From: Limnohabitans sp. Rim8
Lineage (GTDB): Bacteria; Pseudomonadota; Gammaproteobacteria; Burkholderiales; Burkholderiaceae_C
Assembly: GCA_945901045.1 (NCBI GenBank)
Contig: CAMDKK010000001.1
Location: 1-64,000 of the forward strand
Reading direction: 5' to 3'
DNA: 64,000 bases
Shown here: piece by piece, positions 45,870 to 54,553 of the stretch
Layout: each line of letters begins with the position of its first letter
How positions within the stretch are numbered: the first letter of the stretch is position 1
Position numbers and translations under genes: made by a program
Notes under the pieces: model-generated
What the model was told of the DNA's origin: nothing
Database searches by the model: none
Seen by the model: the letters and a program-made list of their open reading frames with translations, nothing else

Positions 45870-48464
45870 ATGAATCAACTAAACCAGCACGCCTCTGAAG
45901 CCATTGAACAGATAGTCAAAGAGGCCGATTTGGGTGGTCGGGAACCCGATGGAAAAATTGGATTGCTGCTTGCGTTGATTGCTGGACTTTGGTCTATTTT
46001 TCAAGTTTGGTATGCCTCGCCTTTGCCCTTCACATTGGGGGCAGGTATTTTTAACGATACGGAGGCCCGTGCCATTCACTTGGCATTCGCAGTGTTTTTG
46101 TCTTTTTGTGCTTATCCAGCATTTCAAAACTCATCTCGAAAAGTCATACCCATTACTGATTGGTTACTGGCCTTGGTAGGTGCATTTTGTGCGGCTTATT
46201 TGTTTCTGTATTACAAAGACTTGGCTATGCGACCAGGTTTGCCATCCCGTATGGACATTGTGGTGGGTGTGCTGGGGGTGGCCATCATGCTGGAAGCGAC
46301 TCGCCGCGCAATGGGATTTGGCATGTTGCTCACCACAGGGCTCTTTATGGCCTTTGTGTTTTTAGGCCCTTATATGCCCGAAGCGGTTCAACACCGAGGG
46401 GCCTCAGTTTCCCGGTTCATATCGCATATGTGGTTAACAACTGAAGGCGTGTACGGCGTTGCGCTCGGTGTTTCTGTTCAATTTATTTTTCTATTTGTAT
46501 TGTTCGGTACCTTGTTGGATATCGCCGGTGCTGGCAACTACATGCTGCAAGTCTCCCTTGCTACGCTGGGTCATTTACGCGGTGGACCTGCGAAAGTCGC
46601 GGTGGTTTCATCCGCGTTGAATGGCATCGTTTCTGGTTCATCTGTATCGAATGTGGTTTCCGGTGGTATTTTCACGATCCCACTCATGAAGCGAACGGGC
46701 TACTCGGGGGTCAAGGCCGGAGCCATTGAGGCGGCTTCTTCAGTCAATGGTCAAATCATGCCGCCTGTCATGGGTGCAGCTGCATTTTTGATGGTGGAGT
46801 ACGTTGGAATTCCCTATTCTGAAATCATCAAGCACGCTGCATTACCCGCTTTGATTTCGTACATTGCACTTTTTTATATCGTTCACTTGGAAGCTTTGAA
46901 ATACGACATACAACCCTTGGTGCGAGAGCGCCAGCCCACTTGGCAGGATCGCTTGTTGGGCTGGGCGCTGGGAATATCGGGTACTTTTATAGCTTGCGTT
47001 GCTATTTACTATGCCATCACAGCAGTTCAAGCTGTAGCTGGAGAAGCCACAGCTTGGGCGCTCGCGGCGCTTGCGGGTATTTCGTATGTGATTCTCATGG
47101 CGTATTCTGCCCGCTATCCCGATTTACCAAAAAACGATGACATAGATGTCAATGTCCAAGACATCCAACTGCCTCTGCCTTGGCCAACCGTGCGAGCGGG
47201 CTTGCATTTTTTCATTCCTGTGGTGGTCTTACTTTGGGCGCTGATGATCGAAGAGCTTTCACCTGGACTTTCAGCATTTTGGGCCACGGTCACGACGATT
47301 GTGATGGTTTTGATGCAGCCGATTTTGCTCTCCATTTTTAGGCCTGATGGAACTCTTCAAACGCTGACGCAGGGCTTGTTCCAGGGTGCGTCTGATCTTT
47401 GGCGTGGCTTGGTCCTGGCCGCTCGAAATATGATTGGCATTGGCGTGGCTTGCGCGAGCGCGGGTCTGATTGTGGGGGTGATTACGCTCACAGGTATGGG
47501 CCTCATGATGACGGATTTTGTGGAGCTGGTCTCGGCAGGCAACGTCTTAATCATGCTGATGCTGACGGCCGTGATTTGCTTGCTTATTGGCGCAGGTGTT
47601 CCCACAACGGCAAACTACATTTTGGTTGCAACTCTCATGGCACCCGTGATCGTGGAGTTAGGCGCTCGCAGCGGTTTGGTGATTCCCTTGATCGCTGTAC
47701 ATCTGTTCGTTTTTTATTTTGGCATCATGGCCGATGTCACACCGCCGGTAGGGCTGGCATCGTATGCCGCGGCTGCCATTTCTGGCGATGACCCCAATGC
47801 AACTGGCTGGCAGGCAACATGGTACAGCTTGCGTACAACTGTCCTTCCTTTTGTTTTTATTTTCAATCCTCAACTTCTTTTAATTGGTGTGGGCTCGTTG
47901 CTTGAGGTTGTACTGGTGTGTGTCACAGGCACGATCGCCTCTTTGCTATTTGCTGCAGCCACCATGAAATGGTTTCGAACACGCTGTACCTGGCCTGAAG
48001 TGGGTCTTTTGTTGCTAGCCACCTTTTTGTTCTTTCGCCCCGATTGGGTGATTGACCAAATCGCTCCAAAGTACGTCAGTGCCCCAGCTGCCGATATTTA
48101 TAAAGTTGCAGACACACTGCTCGAAGATGAATGGCTTGTTGTGGGTATTGCGGGTGAAAATATAGATGGCAATCTGCTAACTAAAACGGTAGCCATTCCT
48201 ATGGGCAAAGGGGCATCAGGTCGAGAGCGTTTAAGAGACGCCGGTGTCACTTTGATTCAACAAGGTATCGATTTTGAGGTTGCCAACGTCAAGTTTGGTA
48301 GCCGCGCTAAAAAGTTAGGTTTGGAGCAGGGCTATAAGATTCAAGAACTCAAATTGCCAAATCCGCATCGGCCATCCCAATACTGGGTGTTTTTACCCGC
48401 ACTGCTTTTAGGTGTTTCAGTTTGGCGCATGCAAGGTCAAAGGATAAAAAAGCTTGAAAAATAG
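45870..48464 (+). CDS. TRAP transporter fused permease (4TM-12TM)
   Basis: An 864-residue protein that joins the small and large TRAP permease parts, the usual partner of TAXI receptors. After an N-terminal cytoplasmic stretch, many hydrophobic helices follow. The SALNGIVSGSSVSNVVSGG and ASSVNGQIMPPVMGAAAFLM blocks and the VPTTANYILVATLMAPVIVELG block are characteristic. The C-terminal segment of about 150 residues (DVANVKFGSRAKKLGL-like) resembles the DUF3394 extension seen in such fusions. Confidence 0.92.
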   Translation: MNQLNQHASEAIEQIVKEADLGGREPDGKIGLLLALIAGLWSIFQVWYASPLPFTLGAGIFNDTEARAIHLAFAVFLSFCAYPAFQNSSRKVIPITDWLLALVGAFCAAYLFLYYKDLAMRPGLPSRMDIVVGVLGVAIMLEATRRAMGFGMLLTTGLFMAFVFLGPYMPEAVQHRGASVSRFISHMWLTTEGVYGVALGVSVQFIFLFVLFGTLLDIAGAGNYMLQVSLATLGHLRGGPAKVAVVSSALNGIVSGSSVSNVVSGGIFTIPLMKRTGYSGVKAGAIEAASSVNGQIMPPVMGAAAFLMVEYVGIPYSEIIKHAALPALISYIALFYIVHLEALKYDIQPLVRERQPTWQDRLLGWALGISGTFIACVAIYYAITAVQAVAGEATAWALAALAGISYVILMAYSARYPDLPKNDDIDVNVQDIQLPLPWPTVRAGLHFFIPVVVLLWALMIEELSPGLSAFWATVTTIVMVLMQPILLSIFRPDGTLQTLTQGLFQGASDLWRGLVLAARNMIGIGVACASAGLIVGVITLTGMGLMMTDFVELVSAGNVLIMLMLTAVICLLIGAGVPTTANYILVATLMAPVIVELGARSGLVIPLIAVHLFVFYFGIMADVTPPVGLASYAAAAISGDDPNATGWQATWYSLRTTVLPFVFIFNPQLLLIGVGSLLEVVLVCVTGTIASLLFAAATMKWFRTRCTWPEVGLLLLATFLFFRPDWVIDQIAPKYVSAPAADIYKVADTLLEDEWLVVGIAGENIDGNLLTKTVAIPMGKGASGRERLRDAGVTLIQQGIDFEVANVKFGSRAKKLGLEQGYKIQELKLPNPHRPSQYWVFLPALLLGVSVWRMQGQRIKKLEK

Positions 48465-48557
48465 GCATTGAAATGCACGTATGTGTTTTGGGGGTCGGTA
48501 TCGTGGGTTGGACTACGGCGTAAGAACTGAATACGGATGGTTGGCGCATGTAGCCTT

Positions 48558-50849
48558 TTAGCCCTTTGCTTTTTGCAGTGCAACCCAAATTTTGGCCCCC
48601 GTGAAAGGCATGTCCATTTGGTCGATACCGTGGGGACGCAAAGCGCTCATCACGGCATTGGCTAATGCGGGTAAGGACCCTGTGCAACCTGATTCGCCCA
48701 CACCCTTGGAGCCCAGCAGGTTAAGTTGGGTTCTTACTTCATAGGTTTCGTTTTTCAAGTGGGGGACGCAGCCAGCCCGTGGCATGGCATAGTCCATGAA
48801 ACTGCCGGTCAGCAACTGGCCTTGATCGTCGTACACCACCTGTTCACAGAACGCTTGTCCCCAGCCTTGAACAACACCACCATGCACTTGCCCGCGAACA
48901 AGTTGAGGCGAAATCACTTGCCCCAAGTCATCTACTGCACAGTAGTGAAGCAAATCAGTCACACCGGTTGTGGGATCAATTTCTACTTCCGCTATGTGAC
49001 AACCGTTCGGATACGTTGCGCCTGAACTGGCTTCTCCTAATGCATTGAGCGCGGTTTTATCTTCGCTTGCCAAAGCATCAACCACTGTGTCCGTTGACAC
49101 GCGAAGACCATCAGCGATCCAAACACCATTTTCAAAATGAAGCTTGTCAATTTCGACCCCCAAAGTCTTTGAGGCGTGTGGTTTGATGGATTCGAGCATC
49201 TTATGGCACATGGCCAGAATCGCACTGCCTGCGCCATAGAGAGAGCGTGAGCCCCCTGTGCCGTTGCCTAGCAATTTATGCTTGGCGTTACCCGTTTCGT
49301 AGCGGACACGGTCTGCAGGCCAGCCTAAAGCTTTTTCGATGATGCTGGCAAACGATGTGGAGTGGCCTTGACCAGAAGGCCCTGTGACGCCATAGACATA
49401 CAAAAACCCATTGGCATTGAATTCACCCCACGCCTGATCCTTGGGTGCGTTGCCTGCACCAGAGGCTTCAAGGAATGTAGACAGACCGATGCCACGGTAT
49501 TTACCTTGACTGAGAGATTGGGCGCGCCGTTTTTCAAATCCAGCGTAGTCAGAAAGTGCCAAGGCGCGGTCCAGCAGCTTGCCGCTTAAACACGTGTCAA
49601 TGGTACTGCCGTTGGCCGTTTTGTAGGGAAATGCATTTTCTGGAATGAAATTTTTTCGACGTAAAGCTATGGGATCAAAGCCATGTTCGTGCGCAGCAAA
49701 ATCAACCAAGCGTTCAATGGCATAGGCAATGTCTGGGCGGCCCGCACCTCGGTAGGCCGAAACGGGTGTGGTGTTGGTGTAAACCACCTCTGACTCCATG
49801 TACAGCGCGGGGACCTGGTAGACCCCACCCATGGTGATCGACAAATTGCGCGTGCCAATGAAGGTGCTCATCATGCAGTTGTAAGCCCCCGCATCCACGC
49901 GGTCCTTGAACCGAATGGCCAAAATGGCGCCCTCGGCGTCCAATGCAATCTCTCCATTCAAAATCAAGGCGCGACCATGCCAGTCACTGAGGAAAATTTC
50001 GCTGCGCGAGCCAACCCAGCTCACTGCGCAGCTAAACTGACGTGCAGCCAGAACCAAAGCTGCATGCTCGGTGTAGGCCCCGCCGCGCAGACCAAATGAC
50101 CCCCCCACATCGTTGGCGTCAATTGCCAGTGTTTCAGGCGAAGCCCCTGAAGCCATTGCTAAAAAATTGCGCATTCCCAAAATGCCTTGATGAGGCGTGT
50201 GCACTGTGGTGACACCGGTGGCCGCATCGTGGATGGCAACTACGGCACGCGGCTCCATCGGAACGCCCATAAGCCTTTGGCTTAAAACCCGCAGTTGGCT
50301 GGTGTGAGCGGCTTTGGCAAATGCTGCATTCACTGGTTCTGCATCACCTGATGAAAAATGTACAGACACATTTCGCGGTGCATTGGCATGCAATTGAACG
50401 GCCGTAGACAGAGTGGTTTGTTCTGGGTCGACACTGGCTTCGAGCACTTCGTATTCGATTTCAGCAAGCTCGGCTGCATCTTGCGCACCCAGCGCTGAAG
50501 CCGCAAACACCATGGCTATAGGTTGCCCTACAAAGCGAACAGTACCTTCAGCCAACAAGGGCATGAGCGCCTGTATTTGGTCCTCGCCCTCTTTGCCTTT
50601 GACGGTCACGGGGTTGGCAATCGTGCCCGCACCCAGGGCTTTCAAATCTTCAGCGGTCGCCACCCATCGTACGCCAGGGTATGCGCGCACGGCATCCAGA
50701 TTGAGATGCGTAATACGGGCATGTGCATGCATGGATCGAATCACATAAGCGTGCAACATGCCGGGGTAGTTGTGGTCCGCAGTGAAATGACCTTGGCCTG
50801 TGATCAGAGGCAGATCTTCTTGGCGAGAGGGCGTGAATCGGGCATTCAT
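48558..50849 (-). CDS. Molybdenum hydroxylase large subunit (CoxL/XdhB-type)
   Basis: A 763-residue molybdopterin-binding subunit of the xanthine dehydrogenase family. The Mo-site region has GGSFGLRGGAYTEHAALV and the loop AYRGAGRP, the form-II-type sequence and not the AYxCSFR of true CO dehydrogenase. Near the C-terminus GSKGVGESGC contains the catalytic glutamate. The substrate may be an aromatic, heterocyclic or aldehyde compound; this cannot be fixed. It overlaps the upstream 2Fe-2S subunit gene by 4 nt. Confidence 0.9.
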   Translation of the reverse strand: MNARFTPSRQEDLPLITGQGHFTADHNYPGMLHAYVIRSMHAHARITHLNLDAVRAYPGVRWVATAEDLKALGAGTIANPVTVKGKEGEDQIQALMPLLAEGTVRFVGQPIAMVFAASALGAQDAAELAEIEYEVLEASVDPEQTTLSTAVQLHANAPRNVSVHFSSGDAEPVNAAFAKAAHTSQLRVLSQRLMGVPMEPRAVVAIHDAATGVTTVHTPHQGILGMRNFLAMASGASPETLAIDANDVGGSFGLRGGAYTEHAALVLAARQFSCAVSWVGSRSEIFLSDWHGRALILNGEIALDAEGAILAIRFKDRVDAGAYNCMMSTFIGTRNLSITMGGVYQVPALYMESEVVYTNTTPVSAYRGAGRPDIAYAIERLVDFAAHEHGFDPIALRRKNFIPENAFPYKTANGSTIDTCLSGKLLDRALALSDYAGFEKRRAQSLSQGKYRGIGLSTFLEASGAGNAPKDQAWGEFNANGFLYVYGVTGPSGQGHSTSFASIIEKALGWPADRVRYETGNAKHKLLGNGTGGSRSLYGAGSAILAMCHKMLESIKPHASKTLGVEIDKLHFENGVWIADGLRVSTDTVVDALASEDKTALNALGEASSGATYPNGCHIAEVEIDPTTGVTDLLHYCAVDDLGQVISPQLVRGQVHGGVVQGWGQAFCEQVVYDDQGQLLTGSFMDYAMPRAGCVPHLKNETYEVRTQLNLLGSKGVGESGCTGSLPALANAVMSALRPHGIDQMDMPFTGAKIWVALQKAKG

Positions 50850-51331
50850 GCTTGCATCTCCTGCAGGGTCTTGGCGGCTTGTTTGACCGATTCAACGATG
50901 TGAATGTAGCCCGTGCATCTGCACAAATTCCCGGACAAGCCTTCATGGATTTGCGCATCGGTGGGTTGGGGGGTGTTCGAGAGCAAACCCGCAGTGGCCA
51001 TGATCATGCCAGGCGTGCAAAATCCGCATTGCAGTCCGTGGCATTGCGAAAAAGCAACTTGAATGGGGTGCAAGTCAGGTCCTTTGGCCAATCCCTCGAT
51101 GGTTGTGATCTGGGCACCATTGGCTTGCACCGCCAACACGGTGCACGACTTCACCGCATCACCATTCATGAGGATGGTGCAGCACCCGCATTGGCTAGTG
51201 TCGCAGCCGATGTGCGTGCCGGTCATTTTCAAGTTGTCGCGCAAGACATCTGCAAGTAAAGCGCGGTCTTCAACTTCCACAGTGTGGGCGTTTCCGTTGA
51301 TATTCAGTGATATGGGGGTCATGGTGTTCAA
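50846..51331 (-). CDS. Molybdenum hydroxylase 2Fe-2S subunit (CoxS-type)
   Basis: A 161-residue electron-transfer subunit with two [2Fe-2S] clusters. The plant-type ferredoxin motif is CDTSQCGCCTI plus VKSC (N-terminal domain); the second, helical, cluster motif is CGFCTPGMIM and NLCRCTGY. It passes electrons from the molybdenum centre to the FAD subunit. It lies between the FAD and Mo genes, as in coxMSL operons. Confidence 0.94.
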   Translation of the reverse strand: MNTMTPISLNINGNAHTVEVEDRALLADVLRDNLKMTGTHIGCDTSQCGCCTILMNGDAVKSCTVLAVQANGAQITTIEGLAKGPDLHPIQVAFSQCHGLQCGFCTPGMIMATAGLLSNTPQPTDAQIHEGLSGNLCRCTGYIHIVESVKQAAKTLQEMQA

Positions 51332-51344
51332 TTCATTTCAATGA

Positions 51345-52127
51345 TCAGGCTAAGCGAGAGATGGCTTGGGCATACAAAATTTGGACCAAGTTAGACCGAT
51401 ATGCCGATGGGGCATGAATATCGTCCAACACGTTGTCGTGCACAAAACGCAAGTCTTCTGGAACTTGGCCTGCAGCGGCCTCTGCCTCGTGCCATCGGCA
51501 AACACCGTCAGTTGCGCCTGTAACTGCGACGCGCCAGACGTTGTTCGACATTTGCGCGACAAAAACGCCTGCCATGGCATAACCGGTGGCCGCGTGGCGG
51601 AACTTGGCGTAGGCGCTTTTCAAAGGCTGGGTAAAGCGCAGACCTTGGATGATTTCGTCACTGGTCAGTGCAGTGGAAAACATGCCCAAGAAAAAAGCAT
51701 CGGCTGCAATTTCGCGTTTTTGGGTCACGATGGTGGCTCCCAGTCCCAGAACAGCAGCGGGGTAATCGGCAGCAGGGTCGTTGTTGGCCACTGAACCACC
51801 TATGGTGCCTCTGGCACGAACCTGTGGATCACCAATCAGGCCTGCCAGTTCGGCCAAGCCGACGCTGAACTTACGCACATCAGGATGACGCGAAACGCTT
51901 TGGTGTGTAGCGCCCGCGCCGATCCACAAATGCTTGTCTTCCATGCGTATGTCACTCAAGCCTGGCAAGCCGGAGATGTCAATGAGCTCGTCGACCTGAA
52001 TCAAGCGGTGCTTGAGGGACGGAATCAAGGTCATACCGCCAGACAGCAGCCGGGAAGCATCGCTGCGGGACAAGGCCGCAGCGGCCTGCGCTACAGACTG
52101 TGCTTTTTGATAGTGGAAGGAGTACAT
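51345..52127 (-). CDS. Molybdenum hydroxylase FAD subunit (CoxM-type)
   Basis: A 260-residue FAD-binding subunit. The FAD motifs are LLSGGMTLIPSLKHRL (about 27-42) and RARGTIGGSVANNDPAADYPAAVL (about 105-128), characteristic for the medium subunits of CO dehydrogenase/xanthine dehydrogenase. It is the first gene of the M-S-L operon. No maturation genes (coxDEFG-like) or cofactor synthesis genes are near. Confidence 0.92.
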   Translation of the reverse strand: MYSFHYQKAQSVAQAAAALSRSDASRLLSGGMTLIPSLKHRLIQVDELIDISGLPGLSDIRMEDKHLWIGAGATHQSVSRHPDVRKFSVGLAELAGLIGDPQVRARGTIGGSVANNDPAADYPAAVLGLGATIVTQKREIAADAFFLGMFSTALTSDEIIQGLRFTQPLKSAYAKFRHAATGYAMAGVFVAQMSNNVWRVAVTGATDGVCRWHEAEAAAGQVPEDLRFVHDNVLDDIHAPSAYRSNLVQILYAQAISRLA

Positions 52128-52178
52128 GGTCAGCCGTCAAAAATGATGATGGGTAATCTTCAGCGTTTTCAACATGAA

Positions 52179-52223
52179 CGGAACAGTTCCGATTGAGGTT
52201 AACTGATACCGAACAGATTAACC
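52179..52223. promoter_or_regulatory. Two inverted repeats in the divergent coxM / CoA-transferase spacer
   Basis: CGGAAC-A-GTTCCG (52179-52191) is a perfect 13-bp palindrome. Directly beside it, GGTTAACTG (52197-52205) faces CAGATTAACC (52214-52223). Both lie in the 249-nt divergent intergenic region, so they are candidate operators; no regulator gene is adjacent. Confidence 0.45.
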
Positions 52224-52376
52224 GAAATGGGGTGTCAACGGCAACCCGTGACCGTCATCTATGTTGCAGTCAGGATTCACGATCGGATTTAGACTGTTCT
52301 GTAAAGTATTCATACCATCCCAAACGAAGATGATTCATTCGGGATTAACAAATTAAATAATACAAAGGTACGCAAT

Positions 52377-53576
52377 ATGAGTGGCGCTTTAAGTGGCTTA
52401 CGGATCCTGGACTTGTCCAGCGTACTGATGGGGCCCTATGCCACTCAGTTGATGGCTGACATGGGGGCGGACGTGATCAAAATCGAGCCGCCAACGGGTG
52501 ATACCCTTCGCGGTATTGGGCCGATGCGAAATCCGGGGATGGGTTCGAATTTCCTGCACGTCAATCGCAATAAACGCAGTCTGGTGTTGAATCTTAAAAA
52601 AGCCGACGGCCTGGACGCGTTCCTCAAATTGGTTGAAACAGCCGACGTGGTGGTCTACAACATTCGGCCTCAAGCCATGTCTCGATTGGGTATTGATTAC
52701 GAACGGCTTCAAGCCATCAACCCCAGAATCATTTACGCGGGACTTTACGGTTACAGCGAGAAGGGCCTCTACGCCGGAAAACCCGCTTACGATGATTTGA
52801 TTCAAGGTGTTGCTGCGGTGCCCAGTTTGATGAGCAAGGCCAGTGGAGGCGAACCCCGCTACGTACCTTTGACACTTGCTGACCGTACCGTTGGTTTGAT
52901 GGCCTGCAACGCGATATTGGCGGCCGTGGTCTCTCGCTATCAAACTGGCCTGGGGCAATCGGTAGAGGTGCCTATGTTTGAGACTTTGACTCAATATGTT
53001 CTGGGTGAGCACATGTCTGGTGCTTCCTTTGATCCGCCTTTGGGGCCCACGGGCTATGCACGTTTACTGGTTAAAGAAAGACGCCCTTACCTCACACGCG
53101 ATGGATACCTGTGCGTTTTGATTTACACAGATCGTCATTGGGAAAAATTTTTGGAATTGACAGGCCAGGGCGCGTTGTTCAGTGAAGATCCCAGGTTTGC
53201 CAATATCGGCGCGCGTTCAATGCACATTAACGATCTGTATGCCATGGTCGCTCAGGCCATCTCGACAGACACGTCTCAGAACTGGATGGACCGGTTGAAT
53301 CAGGCGGATATTCCTTGCATGCCTATGCATGACATAGAAAGCCTGCTGAAGGACCCCCATCTGTTGGCGGCAGGTATGCTGCAATATGTGGAGCACCCTA
53401 GCGAGGGACGCATGCTGGAAATCGGTGTGCCTTGCAGTTTTTCAGGTACACCTGGCTTGTCTGTTCAACAACCTGCACCCCAGCTGGGGCAGCACAGTGT
53501 GGAGGTGTTACGCGAGGCAGGCATGGATCTCAATGCGATCGAAGCCCTGCAGATGTCAGGTGCAACCAATCGATGA
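52377..53576 (+). CDS. CaiB/BaiF class III CoA-transferase
   Basis: A 399-residue CoA-transferase with the N-terminal block LRILDLSSVLMGPYATQLMADMGADVIKIEPP. The catalytic Asp is in KPAYDDLIQGVAAVP. It is divergent from the coxM-type gene and convergent with a Bug gene (2-nt gap). The activated acid is unknown. Confidence 0.92.
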   Translation: MSGALSGLRILDLSSVLMGPYATQLMADMGADVIKIEPPTGDTLRGIGPMRNPGMGSNFLHVNRNKRSLVLNLKKADGLDAFLKLVETADVVVYNIRPQAMSRLGIDYERLQAINPRIIYAGLYGYSEKGLYAGKPAYDDLIQGVAAVPSLMSKASGGEPRYVPLTLADRTVGLMACNAILAAVVSRYQTGLGQSVEVPMFETLTQYVLGEHMSGASFDPPLGPTGYARLLVKERRPYLTRDGYLCVLIYTDRHWEKFLELTGQGALFSEDPRFANIGARSMHINDLYAMVAQAISTDTSQNWMDRLNQADIPCMPMHDIESLLKDPHLLAAGMLQYVEHPSEGRMLEIGVPCSFSGTPGLSVQQPAPQLGQHSVEVLREAGMDLNAIEALQMSGATNR

Positions 53577-53578
53577 AA

Positions 53579-54544
53579 TCACTCCGCTTTGGCGCCAGAG
53601 TCTTTAACAGCCTTGGCCCAACGCGGCATTTCTGTGCGCAAGTAAGCCGCGTATTCTGCTGGCGTTCCTCCCAGAATGTCAGCGCCTTGTGCTGCCAATC
53701 GCGAACGAATGTCGGGGTGAGCCAGTGCCTTGTTTACTTCCGCATTGAGCTTTTGAATAATCTCTGCAGGTGTACCCGTGGGCACCACAATACCCTGCCA
53801 TGCCGCAGCCTCAAAACCTGTAATGCCTGATTCAGCCAGTGTGGGCAAGTCGGGTAACAGGGGTGAACGTTTGCTGCTGGTCACCGCCAAGCCACGCAGG
53901 CGATTGTCACGGACGTAGGGCAGCACGGTGTTGATGGTGTCAGTCATGAACTGAGTTTGCCCTGAGGCCAAATCAACCAAGCCTGGCGCGCTGCCTTTGT
54001 AGGGAATATGTTGCGTCTGAATACCCGTTTGGGTTGACATCATGGCACTGGCCAGGTGGGTGATGGTTCCCGTGCCGGATGAACTGTAATTGAGCGCACC
54101 AGAACGTGATTTGGCCAGATCCAGAAACTCCTTGAGCGAACGGGCCGGCAGCTGGGGATTGACAACCAACACCATGGGCACACTGGCCGTCAGCAGAACG
54201 GGCGCAAAGTCTTTGAGCGTGTCGTAATTTACCTTGCCATACAAGGCGGGGCCGATCACGATGGCCGAGGTGTTGTAGAAGATGGTGTAACCGTCAGGCA
54301 CTGCTTTGGCGGCCATTTCGGCTGCAATATTACCGCCCGCACCGGGTTTGTTGTCAACAATTACTTGCTGTCCAAGTTGCTCTGACAGTCGTTGCGCCAG
54401 AACTCTGGAGACCAAGTCAGTCGGTCCGCCTGGTGGAAAAGCGATGATCATGCGTACCGGCTTGGTGGGCCAGCTTTGCGCCCACAATGCGCTGGGCATC
54501 CATGCCAACAAAAGACCCGACAGTAGTCGACAAAGCAATTTCAT
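53579..54544 (-). CDS. Bug/TctC-family periplasmic receptor
   Basis: A 321-residue receptor with signal peptide LLSGLLLAWMPSALWAQS. The Bug signature is RMIIAFPPGGPTDLVSRVL, the second loop VIVDNKPGAGGNIAAEMA, then PDGYTIFYNTS. It follows the amidohydrolase gene (9-nt gap, same strand), so the pair may handle the same compound. Confidence 0.93.
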   Translation of the reverse strand: MKLLCRLLSGLLLAWMPSALWAQSWPTKPVRMIIAFPPGGPTDLVSRVLAQRLSEQLGQQVIVDNKPGAGGNIAAEMAAKAVPDGYTIFYNTSAIVIGPALYGKVNYDTLKDFAPVLLTASVPMVLVVNPQLPARSLKEFLDLAKSRSGALNYSSSGTGTITHLASAMMSTQTGIQTQHIPYKGSAPGLVDLASGQTQFMTDTINTVLPYVRDNRLRGLAVTSSKRSPLLPDLPTLAESGITGFEAAAWQGIVVPTGTPAEIIQKLNAEVNKALAHPDIRSRLAAQGADILGGTPAEYAAYLRTEMPRWAKAVKDSGAKAE

Positions 54545-54553
54545 AAAAATTCC

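Noticed and set aside
48558..52127. Call as true CO dehydrogenase
   Set aside because: The active-site loop is AYRGAGRP and not the AYxCSFR sequence of form I CO dehydrogenase.
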